Assembly: GCA_963714405.1 (NCBI GenBank)
Contig: CAVQOH010000006.1
Location: 372,001-436,000, forward strand
Reading direction: 5' to 3'
Source of the DNA: JAZGGS01 sp963714405
Lineage (GTDB): Bacteria; Bacteroidota; Ignavibacteria; Ignavibacteriales; Ignavibacteriaceae
DNA: 64,000 bases
The notes under the pieces were generated by a model that ran no database searches, was not told the origin of the DNA, and saw only the letters and a list, made by a program, of their open reading frames with translations. Both the position numbers and the translations under genes were made by a program. How positions within the stretch are numbered: position 1 is the first letter of the stretch; each line of letters begins with the position of its first letter. Positions 16,867 through 26,378 of this stretch are shown one piece after another.

Positions 16867-18082
16867 TAATCTTTTGCTTTCTTAAAGATTTTCTTTCATT
16901 TATCATCACTTCCCCATCATAAAACTTTAGCTTCGCATCTGTAAGATTGTTAAATTCTGCAGCCCTGCTAACAAATTTAGAATTCTGCTGCACTAAAACA
17001 AAGCCCTTCTTAAGTGTACTCTTAATATTATATGATTCTATCGTTTTAAATAGCAGGTTATGTTTATTTTTATAAATCATGATTGTCTTATCAATAAAAT
17101 TTAAGATGACTGAAATTGCACTATCAACCTGCTGCGATTTCCTATTCATCAAATCAGGTAATTGTTTATAACCATACGATTGAATTATTGTATTTATCGA
17201 ATCAACTTTATTTAATAACATTTCTTTCATCAACTCTGTTGAAGCATATATAAAGCTGGATAGCTCTGCAAGTATCTCCTCAATATTTGGCGTTGCAAGT
17301 TCCATAGCAACGGATGGAGTTGGAGCTCTAAGATCTGCAGCATAATCTGCAATTGTAAAATCAACATCATGCCCAATACCTGAAATTACTGGAATTTTTG
17401 ATTTAAATATCGCTCGTGCCACTATTTCTTCATTAAATGCCCACAAATCTTCAATTGATCCCCCTCCTCTTCCAATAATTATTGTATCAATATCATTTTG
17501 ATTACTTAAAATTTTTATTCCATTAGCTATGCTTTGCGCAGCTCCTGCTCCCTGCACTCTTGCAGGTGCAATAACTATTTCAGTTAATGGATATCTTCTT
17601 TCTGCTACACTGATCATATCTTTAAAAGCTGCTCCGTCTATAGCAGTAACAATCCCAATTTTTTTTGGGAAGGAAGGAATTGGCTTTTTAATCTTTTCAT
17701 CAAATAGCCCTTCAGATTCCAGTTTTCTCTTTAAACGTTCAAAAGCTTCCTGGAGTTCACCAATTCCAGCAGGTTTTATTGAACGAACATCAATTTGATA
17801 TGAACCTCTTGGAGGGTAAACGGAAATTTTACCGTTTAGTATTACTTTCATTCCATCTTCAGGTGTAAAAAAAACGTACTGGTTAAATCCCTTCCACATT
17901 GTGCAGTTAATTACTGCACCGGAATCTTTAAGTATAAAATACCAGTGCCCCGAAATGTGCGCCTTAAAATTTGATAATTCACCAATTACGGATACTTTGG
18001 AGAAATTTTGCTCTAATAATGATTTGACTTCTCTTGTTAATTCTGAAACAGTAAATACTTCTGTGTGAAAATCCTGCTGCAT
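16841..18082 (-). CDS. xseA: Exodeoxyribonuclease VII large subunit
   Basis: This is the catalytic subunit of exonuclease VII, 413 residues. The N-terminal OB fold (about 8-105) contains W-Y-F-I-L-K-D and the segment ending in I-R-S-I-K-P-A-G-I-G-E-L. The catalytic domain has G-I-V-T-A-I-D-G-A-A-F-K-D, the R-G-G-G-S-I-E-D-L-W-A-F-N-E-E motif, and G-I-G-H-D-V-D-F-T-I-A-D, all diagnostic. A long helical region follows. It starts six bases after the membrane-protein gene and overlaps xseB. Confidence 0.97.
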   Translation of the reverse strand: MQQDFHTEVFTVSELTREVKSLLEQNFSKVSVIGELSNFKAHISGHWYFILKDSGAVINCTMWKGFNQYVFFTPEDGMKVILNGKISVYPPRGSYQIDVRSIKPAGIGELQEAFERLKRKLESEGLFDEKIKKPIPSFPKKIGIVTAIDGAAFKDMISVAERRYPLTEIVIAPARVQGAGAAQSIANGIKILSNQNDIDTIIIGRGGGSIEDLWAFNEEIVARAIFKSKIPVISGIGHDVDFTIADYAADLRAPTPSVAMELATPNIEEILAELSSFIYASTELMKEMLLNKVDSINTIIQSYGYKQLPDLMNRKSQQVDSAISVILNFIDKTIMIYKNKHNLLFKTIESYNIKSTLKKGFVLVQQNSKFVSRAAEFNNLTDAKLKFYDGEVMINERKSLRKQKINGKEKRKA

Positions 18083-18088
18083 CTTTAA

Positions 18089-18928
18089 TTAATCTTTTGA
18101 TTCATTTACTTGTTCAATTTGATTTTTCTCTTTATCAAGTTTGCTGTAATCTAATTCTGAGCCCATAACGCTATGTGGGATAAGAAAAACAGCGAACATA
18201 ATAATTGTTGCAAACGCTACCCAGAATTTTTGTTTTTTTGCTTTTAAAACTGCGAATAACGCTATTAGCCAGCCAATAAAAGCAATAAGCGTTTTATTAT
18301 CCGTAAGATCAGTTCCATAGGGAAATCCAGTCCAGAATTCACCAAAAGCATATTTTTGTACAATTGGTCCTAGAATCATTCCGCCAATACCTAAAATAAT
18401 TACTGTAATAATCGTTAGTTTTTTGAATTTAGCTTGCTTTTTAAAAATTTCTAAACCTGTTCTTAATGCAAACAGCATTGCAAGAAACATGAATAAAATA
18501 TGTGGAATTAATATAAAATCAGGTACAGCTCCTTTGAATCTTGTTACAATAGGTTTTTCAGGAAATTTAATTTCAGCATCATTGCTGATAATCTTTACAA
18601 AATACACTAATTTACCGGCGGGAGGTTGATGAGGCAAATATGAAGAAAGCGATTTATCATTTTTTCCCATCTTAATTATGTTCCAATCATCATCAGTTTT
18701 ATAGCGTTTCCAGTACAGATTTCCTTCAAGATTTTCTGAACTTACTTCTACGATTACCGGTTGATCTCCATCACCGCTGTGGCTTCTATTAAATGTAGCT
18801 TTTACATCTATTCCTTCAAGGGTTGTTGTTTCCTTCACAGGATGTGTAGGACCCGTTAAACGCTGATAAACAGCTGTAACAATTGTAAGAACGAATGCAA
18901 GAATCCAAAGTATTATTGATGTTTTCAT
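18089..18928 (-). CDS. Conserved-looking membrane protein of unknown function
   Basis: This protein has 279 residues. A single N-terminal helix is followed by a roughly 100-residue extracytoplasmic domain that looks immunoglobulin-like (strand pattern around E-G-N-L-Y-W-K-R-Y and L-V-Y-F-V-K-I). Four or five further helices and a charged cytoplasmic tail complete it. I do not recognise a named family. It is the first gene of the operon with xseA, xseB and dxs, six bases ahead of xseA, so it is at least co-expressed with a housekeeping set. Confidence 0.7.
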   Translation of the reverse strand: MKTSIILWILAFVLTIVTAVYQRLTGPTHPVKETTTLEGIDVKATFNRSHSGDGDQPVIVEVSSENLEGNLYWKRYKTDDDWNIIKMGKNDKSLSSYLPHQPPAGKLVYFVKIISNDAEIKFPEKPIVTRFKGAVPDFILIPHILFMFLAMLFALRTGLEIFKKQAKFKKLTIITVIILGIGGMILGPIVQKYAFGEFWTGFPYGTDLTDNKTLIAFIGWLIALFAVLKAKKQKFWVAFATIIMFAVFLIPHSVMGSELDYSKLDKEKNQIEQVNESKD

Positions 18929-18985
18929 AACTTTATTGAAGATTTTTAGAAAAATTGATGCTCGAAAATATACTAAATCATAGGA

Positions 18986-21511
18986 TTAAAATTTTATGCT
19001 GAATCCTAGTGTGGGAAGTATTGGCAGCATAGTAGTTGGTTCTCTTCCTAAGGTAAGTTCTTCGGTTACAAAATAATCATAATTTATAATATTAGAATGA
19101 TTATATACATTTATAACATCTAGATAAAATACCCAATCAAGATCCCACCAATCTGCAAGTGCGTTTAATCTTACATCAAGCCGATGATATTCAGGTTTGC
19201 GTGAATTAAGTTTATTATCTCCAAAATCTATATCATAAATAACTGTTTCTTCTCCCCCCGAATTGCTTTTTCGGGTGGCAATTACAGGAGTTTCTGGTAT
19301 TCCGTCAAGATCCTGATCTTCAAGAATAATTCTTGGTTTCACTCCAACAGGTTCGCTGTAGGGAAACCCGGAACCGTATTGCCATCTTACACCAAGTTCC
19401 AGCCAGCTATTTAAAGTATAATTAAAAACAAAATTTACCGTATGTCTTTGATCAAAACGAAACGGTAATTCTTTCTCATTTTCATATCTATTAGTAAATG
19501 CTAATGAATATGAAACCCAACCTGAGAGAGGACTTCCTTTAATAATGTTTTTCTTAGCTAGCAAGATTTCCGTTCCGTAAGCTTCACCAAATGAACCATT
19601 AATTGGAATTTGAGTAATTGAATCTCCATAAACTGCGTAAGGTAATGTCCATCCCGAAACAAAACGAGGATCCTTTCCAGGTACTTGTTCTGTAAAATAT
19701 CTGCTGCCTTTTAACACATCTGGTATATAGAGATTATCAAAATCTTTATAGTAACCTTCTAACTTCAGACTCCACTCAGTTGAAAGCCATCTTTCAACTC
19801 CCAGTACATAGTGAATTGATCTTTCTGCAGTAAGTTTGTGTGTGTACCTGTCTGAAAGATCATAAATTATTCCCTGATCCCGCAGCTTTTCATATCCGGC
19901 AGATTGATAGTAGAGCCCCCAAACTGCACGCAAAGTTGTTAAATTGCCAAGTGCATAGCTTAATGATAAACGCGGAGCTAGATAAGCTTTCTTTAATATG
20001 TTATAGTAATCAAATCGCAAACTTGGCTGCAAGGTAAGTTGTTCGGTTATTTTAAAGTTATCCTGAAGATAAGCTCTGTAGCGGTTGTAATTTTTAATAT
20101 CCTTTAAATCATCCAGCGCACTTCTAAATTGAGGATTACCGGCAAAAATTGCCTCAAGCTGTGGATCAAGATTAAATTTAAAACTTATTGTGGATTCCAT
20201 AAAATCTGCCCCAACTCCTGCTTCAATTATATGATCTCCTAAAAAATAAGTTAGTTTATCATCCACAGAATATTTTATGTATGAAAAATCACCTCCAAAA
20301 CTAAAGTTTAAAAGATAAGGTGAGAGAGTGTCAGGGATAGTATTTTCAAAAGCTGCTCTGTTAAGCGACGGATCTAAAATCTGTGAATCGAAATCAGTTG
20401 CACCGTTGTTTTTATACCACGAGACAATAAACTTATTGAGCAAATTTTTATTTGGTGTGAAATGCCATGCGGCTGAAATTAGATCATTTCGGGTAATATT
20501 AAAAACGCCTATACTATCAGGAGTGTTACGCTCCCTCCCACTTACAACATCAACACCATCTCTTGAAATTATTCCGTTAAAAAGAAATTTATGACCGTTG
20601 TATGGACCGATTACAAGTTTTGATTGAAAATCATAAAAATTTGGGAAACTTGTATTATCATCCACAAGTCCAGCACTTTTAACAAATGGTTCAATTATTA
20701 AATCGTAGTAAGTTCTGCGGGAATTTATTAACCATGAACCATTCAGATTAAAAGGATTTTTTCCTTCCAGCACTATGTTTGCCTGAACAATTGATGCATT
20801 TATACTCCCTGTAAAGGTTTTGGTTTTGCTTCCCTCACGATTTGTTACATCAAGAACTGCGGAAAGTCTATCTCCATATTTTGCAGGAAAACCACCCGAA
20901 ATTAAGCTGACATCTTCAACCGCATCCGGGTTGAACATGCTAACTACACCATACAATCTGTAGGGATTAAAAACTTCAACATCATCAAGAATTATAAGAT
21001 TCTGATCGGGTCCGCTGCCTCTAACAATTAATTGTGATGAAAAATCATTTGGGGCTAAAACTCCGGGAAGTGATTGCAGAGTTCTGAAAACATCTTCAAC
21101 TGCTCCGGGTAATATTTTGGCATCTCTTGGATCGAGATCAATTAAACTTGTCCGCGTATCCCGCTGATCCTGCATATGCGTACCTGTAACTTCAACAGTT
21201 TCCATTTCAATTGCGGTTTCTTCCAATTGAACGTTTAGCTTTAAAGTTTCCGCAGAATTTATTTTAATTGAGAATGTTTGAGATTTGTATCCAATCGAAC
21301 TAAACTTAACATCGTAATTTCCAGCAGGAATATTATCAATCCTGTAATTACCATTAATATCAGATCCTGTTCCTAATCCGGAGTTAAGTACAATTATGTT
21401 TACTGATGGAATTGGCGAATTGTTGTTTGTTATTTTTCCTGAAAGGTTACCTGTTTGAGCGAAGGCAAGATTATACAGGGCAAATACAACTGTTAAAACT
21501 ATTATTTTCAT
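18986..21511 (-). CDS. TonB-dependent receptor with carboxypeptidase-regulatory-like domain
   Basis: This is an 841-residue outer-membrane receptor. After a signal peptide, a carboxypeptidase-regulatory-like beta-sandwich covers about 20-108. It contains L-S-G-K-I-T-N and G-N-Y-R-I-D-N-I-P-A-G-N-Y. The plug domain (about 115-230) contains L-Q-S-L-P-G-V and L-I-V-R-G-S-G-P-D-Q. A long beta-barrel follows and ends in a terminal phenylalanine (G-F-S-I-K-F). Such receptors import siderophores, vitamins or glycans, or serve as surface docking proteins. No SusD-like lipoprotein is adjacent, so a glycan-uptake role is not indicated. Confidence 0.92.
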   Translation of the reverse strand: MKIIVLTVVFALYNLAFAQTGNLSGKITNNNSPIPSVNIIVLNSGLGTGSDINGNYRIDNIPAGNYDVKFSSIGYKSQTFSIKINSAETLKLNVQLEETAIEMETVEVTGTHMQDQRDTRTSLIDLDPRDAKILPGAVEDVFRTLQSLPGVLAPNDFSSQLIVRGSGPDQNLIILDDVEVFNPYRLYGVVSMFNPDAVEDVSLISGGFPAKYGDRLSAVLDVTNREGSKTKTFTGSINASIVQANIVLEGKNPFNLNGSWLINSRRTYYDLIIEPFVKSAGLVDDNTSFPNFYDFQSKLVIGPYNGHKFLFNGIISRDGVDVVSGRERNTPDSIGVFNITRNDLISAAWHFTPNKNLLNKFIVSWYKNNGATDFDSQILDPSLNRAAFENTIPDTLSPYLLNFSFGGDFSYIKYSVDDKLTYFLGDHIIEAGVGADFMESTISFKFNLDPQLEAIFAGNPQFRSALDDLKDIKNYNRYRAYLQDNFKITEQLTLQPSLRFDYYNILKKAYLAPRLSLSYALGNLTTLRAVWGLYYQSAGYEKLRDQGIIYDLSDRYTHKLTAERSIHYVLGVERWLSTEWSLKLEGYYKDFDNLYIPDVLKGSRYFTEQVPGKDPRFVSGWTLPYAVYGDSITQIPINGSFGEAYGTEILLAKKNIIKGSPLSGWVSYSLAFTNRYENEKELPFRFDQRHTVNFVFNYTLNSWLELGVRWQYGSGFPYSEPVGVKPRIILEDQDLDGIPETPVIATRKSNSGGEETVIYDIDFGDNKLNSRKPEYHRLDVRLNALADWWDLDWVFYLDVINVYNHSNIINYDYFVTEELTLGREPTTMLPILPTLGFSIKF

Positions 21512-21593
21512 TACACGTATAAATAATTATTTCGTCAGCAATAATCTATTACAATAATTGCCTCTAATAATACTATTCGAAGAAATATTTTAC

Positions 21594-22418
21594 TTAAAGG
21601 TATAATGAGAAGAAACTTGAATAAAGACCTAGCGATACTTCATGGAAACTGCCAGCCGAACCTCCTGGTTTTAAATTGTACCTATACCTGGCATACAAAG
21701 TAAAAGTATCTACAATTGTAAAAAGTCCCACAGAAGCTTCAAGCCCTATTCCGTTATTACCTAAAAAGTTTGTATATAAAGTTACACCGGGTAAGATATA
21801 TTCGATGTGAGGAAGCTCATAAAATTGTTTATAACCAGCTCGTAAATAGTTATTATTTTCTGCTTCAAAAATGTGAGAGTATTCTAAAGATAGATAACCG
21901 GCAGGATATCTTCTGCTTTTTGAGCGTAATGAAATTATGGGAATCTCTTTTGTGAGAGAAAAATAAGTTTCATCTCTATTGAGAACTAAACTGGGATAAG
22001 GTAAAAGAAAAATTGCTGTACCGAATAAACAAACCTGCAATAAATCAGATCCTTCTTTTGCTGTGGGTTCATACGGAAGATCAAAATCAAAAACTTCACT
22101 TGCAAATTCACTTCCTTCATCATTTTTAGTAATTATGATAAAGTTTACAATCTTACCGGAAAATTCCAAGTCGGTAATTTCAATTTCAAAGTTATGCATA
22201 TCAAGCGGATCATCGCTAACATTATATTCATAATTATCATCAATAACCACCCTGCTTCTGCAAAGATCGCTTGTAAAAAATGAAAGATGAAATGTGTGAG
22301 GAAGCTCCGGTGTTACGTATGCATCAAGCAGGTAAACTTCAATAGAATCCATCTCCTGAGGAAAAAGACCGGGTACAATTAAAACAATTAACACTAATGC
22401 GTTTAATAATTTTTTCAT
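21594..22418 (-). CDS. Uncharacterised exported protein
   Basis: I do not recognise a family. The start at 22418 gives M-K-K-L-L-N-A-L and a clean signal peptide; an ATG six codons upstream is also possible. The first half contains strand-like segments with two extracytoplasmic cysteine positions. The second half has aromatic strands (Y-L-S-L-E-Y-S-H-I-F and Y-A-R-Y-R-Y-N-L-K-P) and ends in L-Y-L, which resembles a small outer-membrane barrel. It follows the TonB-dependent receptor gene on the same strand, though upstream of it in transcription order, with 82 bases between. Confidence 0.55.
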   Translation of the reverse strand: MKKLLNALVLIVLIVPGLFPQEMDSIEVYLLDAYVTPELPHTFHLSFFTSDLCRSRVVIDDNYEYNVSDDPLDMHNFEIEITDLEFSGKIVNFIIITKNDEGSEFASEVFDFDLPYEPTAKEGSDLLQVCLFGTAIFLLPYPSLVLNRDETYFSLTKEIPIISLRSKSRRYPAGYLSLEYSHIFEAENNNYLRAGYKQFYELPHIEYILPGVTLYTNFLGNNGIGLEASVGLFTIVDTFTLYARYRYNLKPGGSAGSFHEVSLGLYSSFFSLYL

Positions 22419-22511
22419 AACTCTACGAAAATACACATATTAATTTATAATTTTATCACTTGTAAAATCATTTATGATAAACTATTATACATAAAATAAA
22501 AATTGATTTTT

Positions 22512-23387
22512 ATGACAAATAAAAGAGAAATTGAAAATATAATTTTACCTCCGCCGCTTCATATGGTTGGAGATGGATTCAGGGTACATACTTTTTTCCC
22601 TGGTAATCAAATTCATCAATCAAGAATGAGTCCTTTTTATCTTTTGGATTACAATTCTAAATATAAATTTCCTCCCAGTGAAAAGCCCAGGGGAGTAGGA
22701 GTGCATCCCCATAAAGGTTTTGAAACTGTTACGATTGCTTATCAGGGTAAAATCGCACATCACGATAGTGCAGGAAACAGTGGTGTTATTGGTGAAGGAG
22801 ATGTACAATGGATGACTGCAGCTTCCGGAGTTTTGCACAAAGAGTATCATGAAAAAGAGTTCAGTAAAAGCGGTGGGTATTTCCAAATGGTGCAGTTATG
22901 GGTTAACCTGCCTGCGAAGGATAAACTATCTCCCGCAAAATACCAATCCATTCTTAACAACCAGATGGGTAAATATAAATTACCGGATAATGATGGTGTA
23001 GTTGAGGTTATTGCCGGGAATTATCACGGAACTAAAGGTCCTGTTTCTACTTTTACACCAATTGAGATGTATAATATTAACCTTGATGAAAATGCCTCGG
23101 CTAATTTTAGTTTACCTGAAAACTTTAACACTTCGCTATTAATTATTGAAGGAAAAGTTAGAGTAAATAATGAAAATGTTGATGAAGATCATCTTGTATT
23201 ATTTAAAAATACTGGTACCGATTTTGAAATATCAGCTTTAACCAAAAGTACAGTTTTACTTTTAAGCGGTGAACCTATAAATGAACCAATTTTTCAATAT
23301 GGTCCTTTCTTAATGAACACTCGTGCTGAAATTGAGGAAGCGATGGAGGAGTTTAACAGTGGAAAATTCGGTTACCTCGAAGATTAA
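22512..23387 (+). CDS. Pirin-family bicupin protein
   Basis: This is a 291-residue cupin protein. The N-terminal cupin has the pirin metal ligands His65 and His67 (G-V-H-P-H-K-G-F-E-T) and His109 and Glu111 (G-V-L-H-K-E-Y-H). The C-terminal pirin domain starts near G-N-Y-H-G-T-K-G-P and ends with the typical F-Q-Y-G-P-F-L-M-N-T motif. Bacterial pirins include quercetin 2,3-dioxygenases and stress-related regulators, so the precise role cannot be read from sequence. The ATG at 22512 is preferred to the in-frame TTG at 22503. Confidence 0.93.
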   Translation: MTNKREIENIILPPPLHMVGDGFRVHTFFPGNQIHQSRMSPFYLLDYNSKYKFPPSEKPRGVGVHPHKGFETVTIAYQGKIAHHDSAGNSGVIGEGDVQWMTAASGVLHKEYHEKEFSKSGGYFQMVQLWVNLPAKDKLSPAKYQSILNNQMGKYKLPDNDGVVEVIAGNYHGTKGPVSTFTPIEMYNINLDENASANFSLPENFNTSLLIIEGKVRVNNENVDEDHLVLFKNTGTDFEISALTKSTVLLLSGEPINEPIFQYGPFLMNTRAEIEEAMEEFNSGKFGYLED

Positions 23388-23439
23388 GTTTAAAAAGTAT
23401 TACTTTATATAAGCACAAATTTTTTGAAAAATATGTTCA

Positions 23440-23562
23440 ATGCATTTCAGCAAAATTCGCACACTCACAAACAGCAATATTGAGAGTTATCCGAAATTAA
23501 TTTTAGCTTTAACTGAAACTGAACGGATAAAGAGTGAAATTGATCCGGTTAAATTTGCTTAG
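23440..23562 (+). CDS. Possible short ORF or gene remnant
   Basis: A 40-codon frame starts with ATG at 23440 and ends with TAG at 23560-23562. Its peptide (M-H-F-S-K-I-R-T-L, ending I-D-P-V-K-F-A) has a balanced, protein-like composition and might be the tail of a decayed gene. There is no good ribosome-binding site and no recognised family. It lies in the gap between pirin and the antiporter gene. Confidence 0.2.
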   Translation: MHFSKIRTLTNSNIESYPKLILALTETERIKSEIDPVKFA

Positions 23563-23630
23563 TTATTTATCATTATTTTCACTATAAATAACTTTTACAC
23601 AATTCAAATCATAAAAAGATATTATAAAAG

Positions 23631-24821
23631 ATGACTGCAACTGTAATTATTACATTTTGCTCTTTATTATTAATTGCCTACTTATTTGAATTATCATCTT
23701 CTACAACAAAAGTTCCATCAGTAATTCTTCTACTTCTATTAGGCTGGTTGGTTAGACAGATTACTCTTTTTTTTAATGTACAGCTGCCCGATTTTTCTGC
23801 AATCCTGCCAATATTCGCAACGATTGGACTTATACTAATTGTTCTCGAAGGCTCATTAGAACTTGATCTGAACAAATCCAAAGTATCTCTAATTAAAAAA
23901 TCCTTTATCGGCGCCTTAATACCAATTTTTGTTTTAGCATTTTCAGGAGCATACTTATTTCATTTTTTAGGGGATTATTCTTTTAAGGACAGTTTAATTA
24001 ATGCTATCCCCTTATGTGTTATTAGCAGTGCAATTGCCATACCTAGTGTACGAAACTTAACATCAGAGAATAAGGAATTTGTGATCTACGAAAGCAGTTT
24101 ATCAGATATTATCGGTGTTTTATTTTTTAATTTTATAACACTCAATGAATATTTCGATTTAATATCATTTGGATTTTTTGGTCTGCAATTAGTAATAATT
24201 ATTATAGTTTCATTTATAGCTACCATCGGGCTTTCTTTTTTATTAAGTAAAATAGAACATCACATAAAATTTTTTCCTATCATCTTACTGGTAATTTTAA
24301 TCTACGAAATTGCAAAATATTATCATCTTCCAGCACTTGTTTTTATTCTCTTATTCGGTTTATTTATTGGTAATCTTGATCAATTAAAACAATTTAAGCT
24401 TATTGGCAGGTTTCATCCTGACGAATTAAATGAAGAAGCACATAAGTTTAAGGAACTCACAATAGAAGCAACCTTTTTGATAAGATCATTATTTTTCCTG
24501 CTCTTCGGTTACTTGCTCGAAACATCTGAAATCCTGAATACTGAGACACTTGGATGGTCAATAGGAATCGTAGCTGCCATTTTTATTATAAGAGCTGTTC
24601 AAATTAAATTATCGAAACTGCCTATTAAACCCTTACTTTTTGTAGCACCGAGGGGACTGATAACTATATTGCTATTTCTTTCGATAGCACCCGCACATCG
24701 AATATTGTTTGTAAATAATTCACTGATTGTACAAGTTATAATATTAACAGCATTAGTAATGATGTTGGGGCTGATGACAAATAATAAAAAAGAAGTGAGT
24801 CTAAGCTCTGAAACCTCTTAA
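23631..24821 (+). CDS. CPA-type cation:proton antiporter
   Basis: This is a 396-residue membrane protein with about 12 helices. The pattern of V-P-S-V-I-L-L-L-L-L-G in helix 2, I-L-I-V-L-E-G-S-L-E-L-D and I-P-S-V-R matches sodium/proton exchangers of the NhaP/CPA superfamily. S-S-L-S-D-I-I-G-V carries the acidic residue expected in the ion-binding helix. It lacks a cytosolic TrkA/RCK domain. Role: probable exchange of Na+ or K+ for protons for pH or salt homeostasis. Its 3' end overlaps the convergent fmt gene by 21 bases. Confidence 0.8.
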   Translation: MTATVIITFCSLLLIAYLFELSSSTTKVPSVILLLLLGWLVRQITLFFNVQLPDFSAILPIFATIGLILIVLEGSLELDLNKSKVSLIKKSFIGALIPIFVLAFSGAYLFHFLGDYSFKDSLINAIPLCVISSAIAIPSVRNLTSENKEFVIYESSLSDIIGVLFFNFITLNEYFDLISFGFFGLQLVIIIIVSFIATIGLSFLLSKIEHHIKFFPIILLVILIYEIAKYYHLPALVFILLFGLFIGNLDQLKQFKLIGRFHPDELNEEAHKFKELTIEATFLIRSLFFLLFGYLLETSEILNTETLGWSIGIVAAIFIIRAVQIKLSKLPIKPLLFVAPRGLITILLFLSIAPAHRILFVNNSLIVQVIILTALVMMLGLMTNNKKEVSLSSETS

Positions 24822-25703
24822 AAATTCTTCAGTCCTCATTCGTTTTTTACCTTCCTGCTGTAGCTCCAAAATGCGCAAAACATTTTTACCGCAGCCAATC
24901 TGCAAATCTTTTTGTGTATGATTAAATTCACCGGCAGCAAGATCATTTCTTTCAACAACTTCTGATCTGTAAACTTTAATATTCCTTCCATTATGAATAA
25001 AATGTGCACAGGGTATTGGCGAAAGACCTCTTACGAGATTATGAATATCCACAGCAGTTTTATTCCAATCGATTAGAGTAATTTCTTTAGTAATTTTTGG
25101 AGCAGGAGTTGCAAGAGTATCATCCTGTTTTTGCAACACAAAATTTCCGCTTTCAATTAAATTAACTGAATCTAAAACTACCTGTGCACCCAGCTCACTT
25201 AATCTATCGTGCAAAGTTCCAAGAGAATCTTCATTATAAATCTCAACTTTTCTCTGCAAATAGATATTACCCGTATCAACTTTTTCCGCAAGCTTAAAAG
25301 TTGTTAAACCGGTTTCAGTTTCACCATTTATCAAAGCCCACTGAATAGGTGCCGCACCCCTGTATTTTGGGAGGTAAGAGCCATGCAGATTAAATGAACC
25401 ATACTTTGGAATATTAAAAACTTCAGGCGGCAGAATGCGAAAAGCTACAACAACATATAGATCAGCATTGTATTTATTTAGTTCTTCAATAAAAGCAGGA
25501 TTGTTTTTCAATTTTGCCGGTTGAATTACAGGAAGGTTTTTTTCAACAGCGAATTTCTTAACTGTAGTAAATGAAACTTTCTGCCCTCTTCCACGCTCCT
25601 TATCGGGAGAAGTAACAACTGCCAGAATTTCGTGTTGGCTTTCAACTAAAATTTTTAATGAAGGAACGGCAAAATCGGGTGTGCCCATAAAAATAATTTT
25701 CAT
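24801..25703 (-). CDS. fmt: Methionyl-tRNA formyltransferase
   Basis: This enzyme formylates initiator Met-tRNA using 10-formyltetrahydrofolate. It has 300 residues, slightly shorter than usual at the C-terminus. The N-terminal motif K-I-I-F-M-G-T-P-D-F-A-V-P is followed by the catalytic region L-H-G-S-Y-L-P-K-Y-R-G-A-A-P-I-Q-W. D-T-G-N-I-Y-L-Q is also conserved. It follows def by 15 bases, the standard def-fmt operon that pairs addition and removal of the formyl group. Confidence 0.96.
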   Translation of the reverse strand: MKIIFMGTPDFAVPSLKILVESQHEILAVVTSPDKERGRGQKVSFTTVKKFAVEKNLPVIQPAKLKNNPAFIEELNKYNADLYVVVAFRILPPEVFNIPKYGSFNLHGSYLPKYRGAAPIQWALINGETETGLTTFKLAEKVDTGNIYLQRKVEIYNEDSLGTLHDRLSELGAQVVLDSVNLIESGNFVLQKQDDTLATPAPKITKEITLIDWNKTAVDIHNLVRGLSPIPCAHFIHNGRNIKVYRSEVVERNDLAAGEFNHTQKDLQIGCGKNVLRILELQQEGKKRMRTEEFLRGFRA

Positions 25704-25718
25704 AAGGCATAAATCACT

Positions 25719-26285
25719 TTAAAATACAATCTGGTAATCCGAAGAATCACTTATAGGATAAGCAACTTCAATTTTTCTTTTCTTAATCTTTTTAAGGGGT
25801 TTCTTTAATCTTTTTTTTGTTTCATCATCAACTAGATCTGTAAATAAAATCCCCTGCAAATGATCATACTCGTGCTGTATAACTCTTGCAAATAATTTAT
25901 CTACATTAAGTGTTTGCTCTTTAAGATCAGTATCCTGGTATTTTACGGTTATTGATTCAGGTCTTTCAACTTCTTCTCTAATATCAGGTATGCTTAAACA
26001 GCCTTCTTCCATCACTGATTTTTCATCTGAAAATTTGGTGATTTTTGGATTAATTAAAACGATAGGTTTGGTATCTTCGTAACCTTCAACGAGAGAAATA
26101 TCAACAATTAAAATAGCTTTATCTGCGCCAACCTGGTTTGCAGCTAAACCAATTCCATTTGCATTTCTCATTGTATCAAACATATTTGATATCAACTCTA
26201 TCGTTTCGTTATCAACTTCTGTTACTTTAGAAGTTTTTTTACGAAGTATTTTATCACCGCACATCGTTACAGGAAGTAAGGACAT
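25719..26285 (-). CDS. def: Peptide deformylase
   Basis: This iron/zinc hydrolase removes the N-formyl group from nascent proteins. It has 188 residues. The three defining motifs are present: G-I-G-L-A-A-N-Q-V-G (44-53), E-E-G-C-L-S-I-P with metal ligand Cys96, and Q-H-E-Y-D-H-L-Q-G with metal ligands His138 and His142 and catalytic Glu139. It is first in the def-fmt operon. The C-terminal tail after about residue 160 is lysine-rich. Confidence 0.97.
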   Translation of the reverse strand: MSLLPVTMCGDKILRKKTSKVTEVDNETIELISNMFDTMRNANGIGLAANQVGADKAILIVDISLVEGYEDTKPIVLINPKITKFSDEKSVMEEGCLSIPDIREEVERPESITVKYQDTDLKEQTLNVDKLFARVIQHEYDHLQGILFTDLVDDETKKRLKKPLKKIKKRKIEVAYPISDSSDYQIVF

Positions 26286-26346
26286 AGTTTTTTGAATGAA
26301 TTTTAAATATTTTAAAAATAACTAATCGGCACACAATTGTAAACTT

Positions 26347-26375
26347 TGTCACACTGAACTTGTCGAAACGTGACA
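26347..26375 (+). repeat. Palindromic repeat, decayed copy (downstream of GIY-YIG gene)
   Basis: A 29-base element has outer arms TGTCAC and GTGACA around a core containing ACTTGTCGAA. It has the same core and orientation as the copy at 26715, but two bases of the right arm no longer pair. It ends four bases from the stop codon of the GIY-YIG gene. Confidence 0.75.
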
Positions 26376-26378
26376 TTA

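Noticed and set aside
18986..21511. Polysaccharide utilisation locus around the TonB-dependent receptor
   Set aside because: No SusD-like lipoprotein, glycoside hydrolase or sugar-specific regulator is adjacent.
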